Positions 24,514-36,134 are shown, numbered from the stretch's first letter. The stretch is 64,000 nucleotides of DNA from Rubellimicrobium arenae (GCF_017916275.1 NZ_JAFMST010000012.1:1-64000), one strand, 5' to 3'. Made by a program: numbers and translations. The notes: generated from the letters alone by a model not told the origin.

Positions 24514-27500
24514 ATGACGACCCGCAACACGAGTTCCGCCTGGCCGCCCGGCGACAGCGAGATGGCCCGCCGCATCCGCGAGCACGACTGGACGGCGACA
24601 CCGCTCGGGCCCGTAGAGGGCTGGCCCGAACGGCTGAAGGTCGTGGCGGAGCTGATGCTCGCCAGCCCGCGTGTGTCCACCATGGTGGTCGGGCCAGAGC
24701 GGGTGCTCCTTTACAACGACACGGCCGCGCGGCTCTTCGGCGCCCGCCACCCCGGCGCGCTGGGCCGCCCGCACGCGGAGGCCCTGCCCGAAGGCGACCC
24801 GGCCGTGGCTCCGCTCTACGACCGCGCCTTCGCTGGCGAGGCCATCGACGTGCCCGCCCAGCCCGCGTCCGCGAGCGAGGCGGGTGGCGAGGTCTGGGAT
24901 GGCGTGCTGACCCCCGTGTGGGACGGGGCGGGTGGCGTGCTGGCCGTGCATGGCTTCGCCACGGAAGTCGGCGCCCGGTTCCGGGCCCAGGCGTTCCTGC
25001 TTCGGCTCTCGGACGCGCTGCGGGCAGAGCCGGACGTGGATGCGGTGGCGGACCGCGCGCTCCGGATGCTCTCGGACGAGTTGCGGCTCGACCGCTGCTG
25101 CATCAGCCTCTACCGTCCTGACGAGGAGGAGGCGGTGTTCCCCTATCAGGTTGGCAACGACACCGTCCCGCCTCTCCCGCCCACGGTTCGCCTGTCGGAC
25201 TTTCCCGAGGTCTACGAGCAAGCGCTCCACGGGACCTTCGTCATCGACGACGACGTCGAAGGGCGCGGCCTCCCAGAGTCTGAGCGGGCCAAGAGCAAGG
25301 CCCTGGGTATGCGGGCCATGTTGGCGTCGACCATTCGGCGCGGAGAAGGACGCGCCCCCACGTCGCTCATGGCCGTCTCGTCTCGGGCGCGCCGTTGGAC
25401 ACCCGAGGAGATCGCCCTCGTGGAGGAGGCGGCCGAGCGCACCTGGGCAGCGATGGAGCGGGCCCGCGCCGAGGCGGCGCTGCGCGGGAGCGAGGCGAAG
25501 TTCCGTACGCTGTTCGACGCGATCGACGAGGGGCTGGCGATTCAGGAGCTGGTCTACGACAACCAGGGCGAGATTATCGACGTGATCTTCCGCGAGGTGA
25601 ACGCAGCCTACGAACGTCAGAGCGGCCTTCATGACGTCATCGGCCGGTCGCTCTTCGACGTCTTGCCGAGAGTCGAAGACTACTGGGTGGACTTGTACCG
25701 GGAGTTGGTGCGAACCGGTCGACCGGTCCGGGTCCAGCACTATCAGCAGGACGTCGATGGCTGGTTCGACGTCTATTTCTCGCCAGTTGGCGAGGGCGGA
25801 CGGTTCGTCGCCCACGTTTTCAACAACATCACCGAACGTAAACGGGCGGAGGCGGCGCTGCGGGACAGCGAGGAGCGGCAGGCGTTCCTGCTGGCGCTTG
25901 GGGACGCCATGCGCGTCCAGACCAGCGCCGAGGAGGTGGTCGAGACCGCAGCTCGGCTCCTGGGGCTCCAGCTCAAGGCCTCCCGGGTCGCGTTCGGGGA
26001 GTTCGACGACGAGCACGACCTGGTCCATATCCGCCGGGGTTGGACCGCGGAGGGCGCCGAGACGCATCCAGCCACCTTGCGGCAGTCCGACTTTCTCGGG
26101 CCGCTGCTGGACGAGCTTCGGGCCGGAGTGACGGTCTGCTTCGACGATGTGGGCGAGCCGCCCTATGCCCGGCCGGATCTCGAAGCGCTTGCGGCGATCG
26201 GCGTCCGGGCAGGCCTGAGCGTGCCGCTGATCGACGGTGGCCGCCTCGCGCTCAACCTGATGGTCCACAACCACGAGCCTTATCCCTGGACCGACGCGGA
26301 GGTGGCGCTCACCCAAGAGACGGCCGAGCGCACCTGGGCGGCGATGGCGCGCGCCCGCGCCGAGGCGGCGCTGCGCGACAGCGAGGTCCGGTATCGCTCG
26401 CTCTTCGAGAGCATGGACCAGGGTTATGCCTTGGGCGACGTGATCTTCGACGAGGCCGGGCACGCAGTGGACGTCATCTACCTGGAGGCCAACCCGGCCG
26501 CCGCGCGCATCCTGGGCGTCGACATCGCGGGCCGGCGCATGAGCGAGATCGCGGACTGGGAGCTCGCCTGGTACGAGCACTGGGGACGCGTGGCCCGGAC
26601 AGGCCAGCCCGAGCGGCGGGAGGACTTCGCCAACGCCACCGGCCAGTGGTTCGACTTCTACTTGTTCAAGCCTGATCCGGAGGACGCGAGCAGCCCCCGC
26701 GTGGCGGTCCTCTTCGAGGACGTCACCGAGCGGCGGACGGCCGAGGATCGTCTGCGCGCGAGCGAGGAGCGCTTCCGCGCCATCGTGCAGACGGCCGCCG
26801 ACCACGCCATCTTCACCACCGATGCGGCAGGCCGGATCGAGACCTGGCCTGCCGGCGCCCAGGAGGTCTTCGGCTGGTCGGCCGAGGAGGCGGTGGGTCA
26901 GCCCGTCGGCATGACCTTTACCCCCGAGGATCGGGAGGCGGGCCAGCCCGCGAAGGAGCGGCAGGAGGCCCGGGAGAACGGCCACGCGCCCGACGTGCGC
27001 TGGCACCAGCGCAAGGACGGCAGCCGCGTGTTCATCGAGGGCATGACCCGGCCGCTCACGGGACCTGACGGCAGGGTCACGGGCTTCCTCAAGGTGGGCC
27101 AGGACGTGACCGAACGGCGGGCCACCGAGGAGGCCCTGCGGTCGAGCGAGGCGCGCTTCCGGCAGTTCGGCGAGGCCTCGGCGGACGTGCTTTGGATCCG
27201 CGACGCCGAGAGCCTCGCCTTCGAGTATGTCAGCCCCGCCTTTGAGGAGATCTACGGGACCAAGCTCGAAGACATCCTGGGCGGCAACCACGTCCGCCGC
27301 TGGGCGGATCTCATCCTGCCCGAGGACCGCGACAAGGCACTCGAGGCCCTCCGGCAGGTGCGCGAGGGCGAGCACGTCCTGCACGCCTTCCGCATCCTGC
27401 GCCCCGACGGGCAGGTCTGCTGGATCCGCGACACCGACTTTCCGCTTCTCGACGAGGCGGGCCGGGTGCAGCGCATCGCCGGCATCGGGCATGACGCCAC

Positions 27501-28218
27501 CGCCGAGGTGGAGCTGCAGGACCGCCTGCGCGTGCTGGTGGCCGAGCTCCAGCACCGCTCGAGGAACCTGGTGGGCGTGGTGAAGGGGGTGACGGAGAAG
27601 ACCTTCGCCACCGCGGAGACGCTGGACGACTTCCGCGCCCGCTTCCGGCCCCGGCTCGACGCGCTGGCCCGCGTCAACGGCCTGCTGTCCCGCCTGGAGG
27701 ACGGCGACCGCATCACCTTTGACCAGCTCCTCCAGACCGAGCTCCAGGCCCACGGCATCGCGGACGGGGACGGGCACGGCCAGCAGATCAGCTTGCGCGG
27801 CCCCAAGGGCATCCGCCTGCGCTCGGCCACGGTGCAGACCTTTGCGCTCGCCCTCCACGAGCTGGCGACCAACGCCCTCAAGTATGGGGCCTTGTCGAAG
27901 CCCGAAGGCCACCTCGAGGTGAAGTGGAGCCTGGTGCCGGGCCAAGAGACCGAGCAGCGGCTGCGGGTGGACTGGCGGGAGAGCGGGGTGCCGGTGCTCC
28001 ACCCTGATGGGGCCCCGAACGAGGCGGCGATCAACGGACAGCCCCAGCGCCGCCGGCAGGGCTACGGGCGCGAGCTGATCGAACGGGCGCTGCCCTACCA
28101 GCTCAAGGCGCAGACCACCTACGAGCTGACCCCCGACGGCGTGCGCTGCACCATCATCGTGCCGGTGTCCTCCACGCTCGACGTGGCCTTCTCCAGCCAG
28201 GGAGATCCCGATGGCTGA
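24514..28218 (+). CDS. Multi-PAS/GAF HWE-family histidine kinase
   Basis: A 1234-residue soluble sensor from ATG 24514 (GGAGAG nearby; ATG 24484 lacks a ribosome site). Sensor domains in order: a degenerate PAS (about 15-160), GAF (about 165-320), PAS (about 325-445), GAF (about 455-615), PAS (about 620-745), PAS (about 755-870), PAS (about 875-1000). The kinase end has phospho-His1014 in LQHRSRNLVGVV, HELATNALKYGALS, and WRESGVPV, which fits the W-x-E mark of the HWE/HisKA_2 family. Repeated linkers such as AERTWAAM(A/E)RARAEAALR occur after both GAF domains, suggesting internal duplication. The stop overlaps the start of a response regulator by eight bases. Confidence 0.9.
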   Translation: MTTRNTSSAWPPGDSEMARRIREHDWTATPLGPVEGWPERLKVVAELMLASPRVSTMVVGPERVLLYNDTAARLFGARHPGALGRPHAEALPEGDPAVAPLYDRAFAGEAIDVPAQPASASEAGGEVWDGVLTPVWDGAGGVLAVHGFATEVGARFRAQAFLLRLSDALRAEPDVDAVADRALRMLSDELRLDRCCISLYRPDEEEAVFPYQVGNDTVPPLPPTVRLSDFPEVYEQALHGTFVIDDDVEGRGLPESERAKSKALGMRAMLASTIRRGEGRAPTSLMAVSSRARRWTPEEIALVEEAAERTWAAMERARAEAALRGSEAKFRTLFDAIDEGLAIQELVYDNQGEIIDVIFREVNAAYERQSGLHDVIGRSLFDVLPRVEDYWVDLYRELVRTGRPVRVQHYQQDVDGWFDVYFSPVGEGGRFVAHVFNNITERKRAEAALRDSEERQAFLLALGDAMRVQTSAEEVVETAARLLGLQLKASRVAFGEFDDEHDLVHIRRGWTAEGAETHPATLRQSDFLGPLLDELRAGVTVCFDDVGEPPYARPDLEALAAIGVRAGLSVPLIDGGRLALNLMVHNHEPYPWTDAEVALTQETAERTWAAMARARAEAALRDSEVRYRSLFESMDQGYALGDVIFDEAGHAVDVIYLEANPAAARILGVDIAGRRMSEIADWELAWYEHWGRVARTGQPERREDFANATGQWFDFYLFKPDPEDASSPRVAVLFEDVTERRTAEDRLRASEERFRAIVQTAADHAIFTTDAAGRIETWPAGAQEVFGWSAEEAVGQPVGMTFTPEDREAGQPAKERQEARENGHAPDVRWHQRKDGSRVFIEGMTRPLTGPDGRVTGFLKVGQDVTERRATEEALRSSEARFRQFGEASADVLWIRDAESLAFEYVSPAFEEIYGTKLEDILGGNHVRRWADLILPEDRDKALEALRQVREGEHVLHAFRILRPDGQVCWIRDTDFPLLDEAGRVQRIAGIGHDATAEVELQDRLRVLVAELQHRSRNLVGVVKGVTEKTFATAETLDDFRARFRPRLDALARVNGLLSRLEDGDRITFDQLLQTELQAHGIADGDGHGQQISLRGPKGIRLRSATVQTFALALHELATNALKYGALSKPEGHLEVKWSLVPGQETEQRLRVDWRESGVPVLHPDGAPNEAAINGQPQRRRQGYGRELIERALPYQLKAQTTYELTPDGVRCTIIVPVSSTLDVAFSSQGDPDG

Positions 28219-28588
28219 GCCGGTCGCACACGTCACGCTCCAGGGCCGCCGCATCCTCCTCGTGGAGGACGATTACCTCATGGCCCAGGACCTCCAGGCC
28301 GAGCTCGAGGACGCGGGCGCCCTGGTGCTGGGCCCGGTGCCGGACATCGAGGGGGCGATGGACCTCCTGAACACCAGCCCCGCCCCCGACGCCGCCGTTC
28401 TCGACATCAACCTGGGCTGCGACATGGTCTACCCGCTGGTCTACACCCTGCGGGAGCGGCTCATCCGCGTTGTGTTCGCCACCGGCTACGAGGCGTGGTC
28501 GATCCCGGAGCGCTACCGCGACCTGCCCCGCCTCGAGAAGCCGCTCAGCGTGCGGCAGATCGCGGAAGCGCTCAACCGCAATCAGTGA
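28211..28588 (+). CDS. Response regulator paired with the HWE kinase
   Basis: A 125-residue single receiver domain. Acidic residues lie in ILLVEDDYLMA, the phospho-Asp in AAVLDINLG and the Lys in RLEKPLSV; Thr is in FATGYEA. This VLD(I/V)NLG form is typical of receivers that act with HWE kinases in alphaproteobacteria. ATG 28211 overlaps the kinase end, so the pair is translationally coupled. No output domain is present, so action through a partner or as a phosphate sink is likely. IS110-type debris begins 80 bases downstream. Confidence 0.9.
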   Translation: MAEPVAHVTLQGRRILLVEDDYLMAQDLQAELEDAGALVLGPVPDIEGAMDLLNTSPAPDAAVLDINLGCDMVYPLVYTLRERLIRVVFATGYEAWSIPERYRDLPRLEKPLSVRQIAEALNRNQ

Positions 28589-28667
28589 AGTCCTGATCGG
28601 GTGGACGCCCCCGGTGGCCTTGCTGGGCCAGAGTGGGGGTGTCGAACACCACTCGAGGGAGGCGTCC

Positions 28668-29076
28668 ATGGGAGGGGCGACCACGGTTGGGCTGGATCTG
28701 GCGAAGCTGGTCTTTCAGGCGCACGGTGCCGATGCGGCAGGCCGGGTCGTGTTTCGCAAGACGCTGCGACGAGCGAAGGTGCTGGAGTTCTTCGGCCAGT
28801 TCTCGCCCTGCGTGGTCGACAGGAGGCAAGCAGAAGCTGGGCACCATCTCCCGGATGGGCGGGCGCACCCTGCGACGGCTGCTTGTCGTCGGGGCCGGCG
28901 CCGTGGTGCGCCATGCGAGCCGACGCGATCTGGCCGCAGGCTCCTGGCTGGCGCGGATGCTCGCCCGCAAGCCGCGCATGCTGGTCATCGTGGCCCTCGC
29001 CAACAAGATGGCCAGGACGGCTTGGGCGTTGCTCGCAAGGGGTGAGGTCTACAGAGCTCCTCCTGTGGTTGCCTGA
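28668..29076 (+). pseudogene. IS110/IS1111-family transposase with a large internal deletion
   Basis: From ATG 28668 the frame gives the family N-terminus (TTVGLDLAKLVFQAHGADAA, through FGQFSPCVVD). From about 28822 a different frame gives the C-terminal part, starting at the conserved GGKQKLGTISRMG block and ending at EVYRAPPVVA (29076). About 200 residues in between, including most of the DEDD catalytic region, are missing. The two parts are joined out of frame near 28820. A seven-base inverted pair, GGACGCC (28603-28609) and GGCGTCC (28661-28667), precedes the start and may belong to the element's noncoding end. The element is inactive. Confidence 0.85.
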
Positions 29077-29371
29077 TCAGGGCCGTCGGTGGGAGGCTGC
29101 TGGGGAGGCAGGAGGGGCAGACGGACGGTACGGCGCAACGGGCGACGAGACGGGACAGGACAGAACCAGACAGGGGCAGCGTGCCCACGAGCCCGCGGTT
29201 CCGACATGGAGCCGGTCCGCGAACTCCCATACGGGCCTGCGGCATCTCAGGGCCGCACCAAAGGCCGGACAGATGTCGGCACCCGACTGCGCGCCAGACG
29301 TTCAAGAAGCCACCTTGCCTCCCAAGGGACGTCCACAATGTGCCTAGAAGGGAGCAAAGAAAAGCGCGCGG

Positions 29372-29714
29372 GTGCTCCGGTGTCTGGAGCCGCTCCTCGC
29401 AACTGCCACCCTGGCCGATCTGCCCCGATGGTGGTGGCTCGACGTGTTCTGCGGCTGTCCCGAGCTACCGGCTCACGAGCCCGCCCCTGGCGAGGCTGGC
29501 GTCCCGGATCGGGCCGGGCGCCCGGCTCCTCGACGTGGCGGCGCGGCTCCGCTGTTTCGGCTGCGGGGGGCGCCCCACCCGCGTCGTCCTGGCCGATCAG
29601 CCCGGCTATCCGTCCATCGGCAGCTGTGCCCCGGCCGCGAGCTTCCGCATGGTCCTGATGAGTGACGGCGCGGCCATGCCGCGCGGCCCCGAGCCGAGGC
29701 GCGAGGGGCTGTGA
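29372..29714 (+). pseudogene. Possible frameshifted small zinc-ribbon-like gene
   Basis: One frame from GTG 29372 gives LADLPRWWWLDVFCGC. From about 29460 a different frame gives SYRLTSPPLARLASRIGPGA and RLRCFGCGG, ending at 29714. Joined, they resemble short alphaproteobacterial proteins with an N-terminal Cys and a C-terminal RCxxCG zinc-binding knuckle. The match needs one frameshift near 29455-29462. The sequence could also be two unrelated frames, so confidence is low. It lies just right of the IS110 debris, where decay is expected. Confidence 0.3.
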
Positions 29715-29849
29715 CCTCAACCCCAAGGATTACTGCTTCCCTAAACCTCCGGAGCATGTGCCGCACTTGGATAGCGCTGTCCGTTTCGTTCAGCCTGTCC
29801 TTAATCCGCACCTTCCGTGCGAGGCCACAGGCACACATCAGGAGGAGTC

Positions 29850-30032
29850 ATGGACCTCACATTTCAGGAGTTCACGCCTTCCCCGAGGTTACGGGACCGG
29901 GGCCTCAGCGACGCCACAAAGGACCTACAGGACGTGCAAACCGAGACCGCAGCATGGCTGCGCCAAATTGTTCTCGCCGCCAACCACGCCGTGGCCGTTC
30001 ATGGAAGCAAAGCCAAACCGGGACATGAGTAG
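29850..30032 (+). CDS. Small hypothetical protein, 60 aa
   Basis: A 60-residue soluble protein with an excellent ribosome site (GGAGGAG five bases or so before ATG 29850). It begins MDLTFQEFTPSPRLRDRG, then an acidic helix (DATKDLQDVQTETAAWLRQI) with a hydrophobic face, and a basic tail. No family was recognised. Its stop overlaps the ATG of the next small gene, so they look like a coupled pair. The ribosome site and coupling are the main evidence that it is real. Confidence 0.55.
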   Translation: MDLTFQEFTPSPRLRDRGLSDATKDLQDVQTETAAWLRQIVLAANHAVAVHGSKAKPGHE

Positions 30033-30207
30033 CGACCTTCGACCCTCCTGGCCCTTGGCCCACCATCTTGGTTGGGGGCGGTCTCCGACAGAGAACGAGC
30101 AAACCCAGCCGCCCCGCCGCGCCCGGGTCGGGCTATGGGTGGCTCTCGCCTTGGGAATTGGGGCCACGCCCTGGGGCTTGCTCGCCCTTAGCCTCATCGG
30201 GCTCTGA
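30025..30207 (+). CDS. Small single-span membrane protein, 60 aa
   Basis: A 60-residue ORF whose ATG lies inside the end of the previous gene, giving an eight-base overlap. The first 35 residues are polar and basic (QTQPPRRARVG). The last 25 (LWVALALGIGATPWGLLALS) form a hydrophobic helix with Gly and Pro, probably an inner-membrane anchor with the N-terminus in the cytoplasm. It has no obvious ribosome site of its own, which fits translational coupling. The function is unknown. Confidence 0.45.
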   Translation: MSSDLRPSWPLAHHLGWGRSPTENEQTQPPRRARVGLWVALALGIGATPWGLLALSLIGL

Positions 30208-30335
30208 GCCGTGGTCCGGATCAACAGTGCCCTTTAGCGGACAGGCCCGTCCCGCCGCGCCAGCGCATGGAGCAAGCGATGGGAGCAGTCGTCGTAGGGA
30301 TCCTCGGGCAAGGGACTGGCCCGGCGTAGACAGGG

Positions 30336-30584
30336 CTAAACGGCCTCGCCGATGGAGCCGCCTGTGAGGCTGGAGCCGGTCGGGATACTGAAATACCGGT
30401 AGGAGTCGTCACGGGCCATAAGGCGCACCGGGCTGTGATTGTTACTGAACCAACTCACGCCAATGCGAGGCGGTTGCAGGAACGCGTCTCCTACTTGTCG
30501 AGTCATCCGCTGGCGATCCCAACCGTAGTCCTGATCAGCAGCGGTGGGCCAGTATTTGGCCCAGAATTGGTCGACAACTACCAA
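30336..30584 (-). CDS. Small hypothetical protein (uncertain)
   Basis: An ORF of 82 codons from TTG 30584, or 57 from ATG 30509. Codon third positions are mostly G/C and the protein is balanced in composition (RQVGDAFLQPPRIGVSWFSN, then DDSYRYFSIPTGSSLTGGS), which argues for coding. There is no good ribosome site and no known family. A plus-strand frame through the same bases is also open but lacks a start codon. I lean to the minus strand with low confidence. Confidence 0.35.
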   Translation of the reverse strand: MVVVDQFWAKYWPTAADQDYGWDRQRMTRQVGDAFLQPPRIGVSWFSNNHSPVRLMARDDSYRYFSIPTGSSLTGGSIGEAV

Positions 30585-30684
30585 GGTCTACTTTTCGGCC
30601 TGAACCGCTAGGTGGGAAGCGAGGTGGGAATGCACGACAGTCATGGCTTAAACGCATGTCAGGCGTGGAAGAACTTGAGGTAAA

Positions 30685-30774
30685 TGGCGGAGACGAAGGG
30701 ATTCGAACCCTCGAGACGGTTTCCCGTCTGCACCCTTAGCAGGGGTGTGCCTTCGACCACTCGGCCACGTCTCC
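30685..30774 (-). tRNA. tRNA-Ser (anticodon GCU)
   Basis: Read on the minus strand, the gene starts GGAGACG and closes with CGTCTCC-G-CCA, giving a perfect seven-base acceptor stem, the G73 expected for serine and an encoded CCA end. The D arm is GGCCGAGTGGTCGAAGGC. The anticodon stem-loop reads CCCCTGCTAAGGG with anticodon GCT. The long variable arm CAGACGGGAAACCGTCTC is a hallmark of class II tRNAs, and the T arm is GAGGGTTCGAATCCCTT. It reads AGC/AGU codons. Confidence 0.96.
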
Positions 30775-30824
30775 GCCGCGGGGTTTAGCAGCACAGGCCG
30801 CGCAGGAACAAGCCCTCATCCAAA

Positions 30825-30830
30825 ATTATA
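30825..30830 (-). promoter_or_regulatory. Probable -10 box of the tRNA-Ser gene
   Basis: TATAAT occurs on the minus strand about 50 bases before the tRNA 5' end. A TTGGAT that could act as the -35 lies 19 bases upstream of it, which is wider than ideal. The perfect -10 is the main support. Confidence 0.4.
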
Positions 30831-31308
30831 GTACGACCAGCTCTTGGGGATCCAACCTGGCAAAACTCGGGCCGATGTCGTCCTGCTCGCTGATCAAGCA
30901 ACCTCTCTACGGCGGCGTCGGAATGGCGCTCCGCTCTGCCGCGTTCGGCCTACCTCGGCGATGGCCTCGGCCGACCGCAGTTGATCCTAGCGGAGTTCGC
31001 CTGCCGAGATGCCAGGCGACAGCGGTGCAGCCGGAGCGACACAGGACAATGTACTGCAGGTCCTCGCGATGAGCGGCCCAAGGTCCGTAACTCTCCGGAG
31101 TCGCGGCGGCGTTGGTCGATCGTGCCCGTGGAGCAGCCTCAGCCCGGGCGGGGATCGGGACACTTATCCTCCACGAGCTGGCAACAATGAAAAATCATTC
31201 TCTTGATAATCACGACAAAGATGCTCGTATTTTGTGAGGACAGCCTAGTCCAGCGGCCTGTGCCCAGCGGCGCACAGGCTTCGCTCAGCAAAGAGGGAGC
31301 GCAGAACC
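30831..31308. other. Intergenic stretch, no gene seen
   Basis: Only short frames with poor codon use and no ribosome sites. Nothing recognisable apart from an AT-rich patch near 31185-31240, which could contain the promoter of the small membrane protein at 31309. Confidence 0.35.
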
Positions 31309-31467
31309 ATGACCGACTATGAGGAAGAATGCTTCTTCAACTGGGATTACCCGGTTGCGCCGACCCCCAGTCCCGATGATCGCAGGGCCTGGGTGCTACG
31401 TCGTGCGGTCGGGCTCGTCGTGGGGCTCTCGGCGCTTGTCTGCACCACCTATGTCTTTGTCGCCTAG
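31309..31467 (+). CDS. Small membrane protein, 52 aa
   Basis: A short gene starting at ATG 31309 with a GGGAG ribosome site about nine bases upstream and ending with TAG at 31467. The protein begins with an acidic, aromatic segment (TDYEEECFFNWDYPVAPTPS), then a basic turn (RRAWVLRR). It ends with one hydrophobic helix (AVGLVVGLSALVCTTYVFVA) reaching the last residue. Small tail-anchored proteins of this layout are often missed in annotation. The function is unknown. Confidence 0.55.
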   Translation: MTDYEEECFFNWDYPVAPTPSPDDRRAWVLRRAVGLVVGLSALVCTTYVFVA

Positions 31468-33985
<2,518 letters not shown>

Positions 33986-33986
<1 letters not shown>

Positions 33987-35251
33987 TGCTCGATCTTGCC
34001 GAACTTCCCGCCCTGATGAATGACATGGGCCGGCGGGCACGCGCGGCCGCGCAGGTTCTCGCGACGACGGGATCTGAGCGCAAGTACGCCGCCCTGATCT
34101 CCGCTGCCCACGCCATCGAGGCGAACGAGCAGGCCATCATGGATGCCAACGCGGAGGATCTCGTCTTCGCCGAGGCGCGCGGACTGCCGCCAGCCATGAT
34201 CGACCGCTTGATCCTTGATCCCCGCCGGATTAGGGCGATGGCAGACGGGCTGCGGGCGATCGCGGCGCAACGGGACCCCGTGGGCCGGACCCTGGCAGAG
34301 TGGGACGTCCCCTCAGGCTTGCATATCAAGCGGGTCAGCACCCCGCTGGGGGTCATCGGCGTAATCTACGAATCGCGCCCGAACGTGACAGCCGATGCCG
34401 GCGCGCTTTGCTTGCAGGCGGGCAATGCCGTTATCCTGAGGGGCGGCTCCGAAAGCCTGCATTCCTCGGCCGCCATCCACCGGTGCCTCGTCGAGGGGCT
34501 CCGCCAGGCGCGTCTGCCGGAGGACTGCATCCAGATCGTCCCAACCCGCGACCGCGCGATGGTATCGGCCATGCTTGGGGCCGTGCAGCACATCGACGTC
34601 ATCGTTCCGCGCGGCGGCAAGGGACTGGTCAGGCTGGTCCAGGCCGAAGCGCGGGTTCCGGTCTTTGCCCATCTGGAAGGCATCTGCCATGTGTACGCGG
34701 ACCGGGACGCGGACCTCGACAAGGCTAGACGCGTCGTTCTGAACGCCAAGACCAGGCGCACAGGCATCTGCGGCGCGGCTGAATGTCTCCTCATCGACTG
34801 GCGGTTCTACACGCAGCATGGTCCAGTCCTCATCGAGGACCTGCTGAAAGCGGGCGTCGAAGTCCGGACGGAAGGGGAGCTTCTGAAGGTGCCTGGCACG
34901 GTGAAGGCCGCGCCCGAGGACTTTGGGCGGGAGTTCCTGGACATGGTGATCTCGGCCAAGCTGGTCGACGGGGTCGACGAAGCGATCGCGCACATTCGGC
35001 GGTACGGCTCGGGCCATACCGAATCAATCCTTACCGAGAACGATGCCACCGCCGACCGGTTCTTCGAGCAGCTCGACAGTGCAATCCTCATGCGCAACGC
35101 CTCGACGCAGTTCGCTGACGGAGGCGAATTCGGCATGGGCGCCGAAATCGGCATTGCGACGGGCAAGCTTCACGCACGTGGTCCGGTCGGCGCCGAACAA
35201 CTCACGAGCTTCAAGTACATCGTCACTGGCGACGGCACGGTCCGGCCCTGA
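33986..35251 (+). CDS. proA: Glutamate-5-semialdehyde dehydrogenase
   Basis: A 421-residue NADPH-dependent enzyme that reduces glutamyl phosphate to the semialdehyde, the second step to proline. Family marks include [51 protein letters not shown] and the catalytic Cys region [34 protein letters not shown] is near the C-terminus. ATG 33986 overlaps the proB stop by one base. Length and all motifs are normal. Confidence 0.97.
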
Positions 35252-35531
35252 TCCGGACGGCGGGAGCCATTGGCCAAAGGTTCCGGTCCAAAACGCAACC
35301 CGAGGTTGGCCATGACGAGGGAGCACCCGCAGACGGTCTCGGCGCCGAGCGGAGCTTGACCCGAGGGGCAAACCCAAACTGGCGCCTCAGGCACGCGGCG
35401 GGTCAACTCGCTCCGGAAGTTTTTGCACCCGTTCGTGCCGTACCTGACTCCCGTTCACCGGATGGGCGGACCTGGCGCTCCGCCGGGCTTCGGCGCAGCA
35501 TCGGCGCTTGCTCACGGGATTTGTCGGACCG

Positions 35532-36080
35532 TCAAGATCCGACAGCGCTGTCGGCACGTCGCCATTCCACGTCGAAGTCGGCTTCCAGGTCGGGATCGGT
35601 GCCGGTCAGCCCCGACACGACCTGACGTGCCCAGTCGACCTCACCGCGGACCTTGGACCGGTTCCACCAGCGGGGAGGCGTCTCCGCGATCGATGCCATC
35701 TTGGAGGCCTTGTCGGCCAGTTTGACACGTTTGGCCCGAGACGAAAGGGAGGGAGCCTCCTCGATCTGGCGTCGCCGGCGCGCCTTCCGGCTCAGGCTCG
35801 GATCGTCGGTCATCTCGCCCACAACCTTGGCGACCTCGGCTCCGAAGGTCGCCTCGATGTCATCGAGCGTATGATCCGTCTTCTCGACAACGTCGTGCAG
35901 CAGGGCGGCGATTATCGTCGTTTCATCGACAGCGGCGCTCCGGGAGACGCGCCGCGCGACATCCGCGACGTGGTTGATGAACGGTTCGCCCCGGCCATGT
36001 CCTCGTCTCTGGCCCTCGTGCGCCCGAGTCGCCATGTCGAACGCCAACGCGATGCGTTGCAGGCTGTCGGCATCGATCAT
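35532..36080 (-). CDS. HD-domain hydrolase, MESH1/SpoT-like
   Basis: A 182-residue protein resembling small alarmone hydrolases that remove pyrophosphate from (p)ppGpp. Visible residues are His37 (FINHVADVA), His62-Asp63 (LLHDVVEKT), Glu66 and Asp123 (KLADKASKM), which fit the metal-binding HD set. The usual ED pair in HDxxED is E-K here (Lys67), which removes an acidic residue important in SpoT hydrolases. This may mean a different substrate. Start ATG 36080. It ends facing proA, 280 bases away. The substrate is inferred from fold similarity only. Confidence 0.75.
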   Translation of the reverse strand: MIDADSLQRIALAFDMATRAHEGQRRGHGRGEPFINHVADVARRVSRSAAVDETTIIAALLHDVVEKTDHTLDDIEATFGAEVAKVVGEMTDDPSLSRKARRRRQIEEAPSLSSRAKRVKLADKASKMASIAETPPRWWNRSKVRGEVDWARQVVSGLTGTDPDLEADFDVEWRRADSAVGS

Positions 36081-36134
36081 GGCATCCCTCCTGGTCGGCG
36101 CAGAGCGAACAGGGTGGCCGTCAGGGAAGTTCCA

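Noticed and set aside
24433-28254. A 1273-codon leftward open frame
   Set aside because: It is antisense to the multi-PAS HWE kinase. The plus strand has recognisable domains throughout; the minus-strand product has none. High GC keeps the antisense frame open.
30330-30601. Plus-strand open frame ending at 30601
   Set aside because: It lacks a usable start codon near its beginning, and the opposite strand has better third-position GC.
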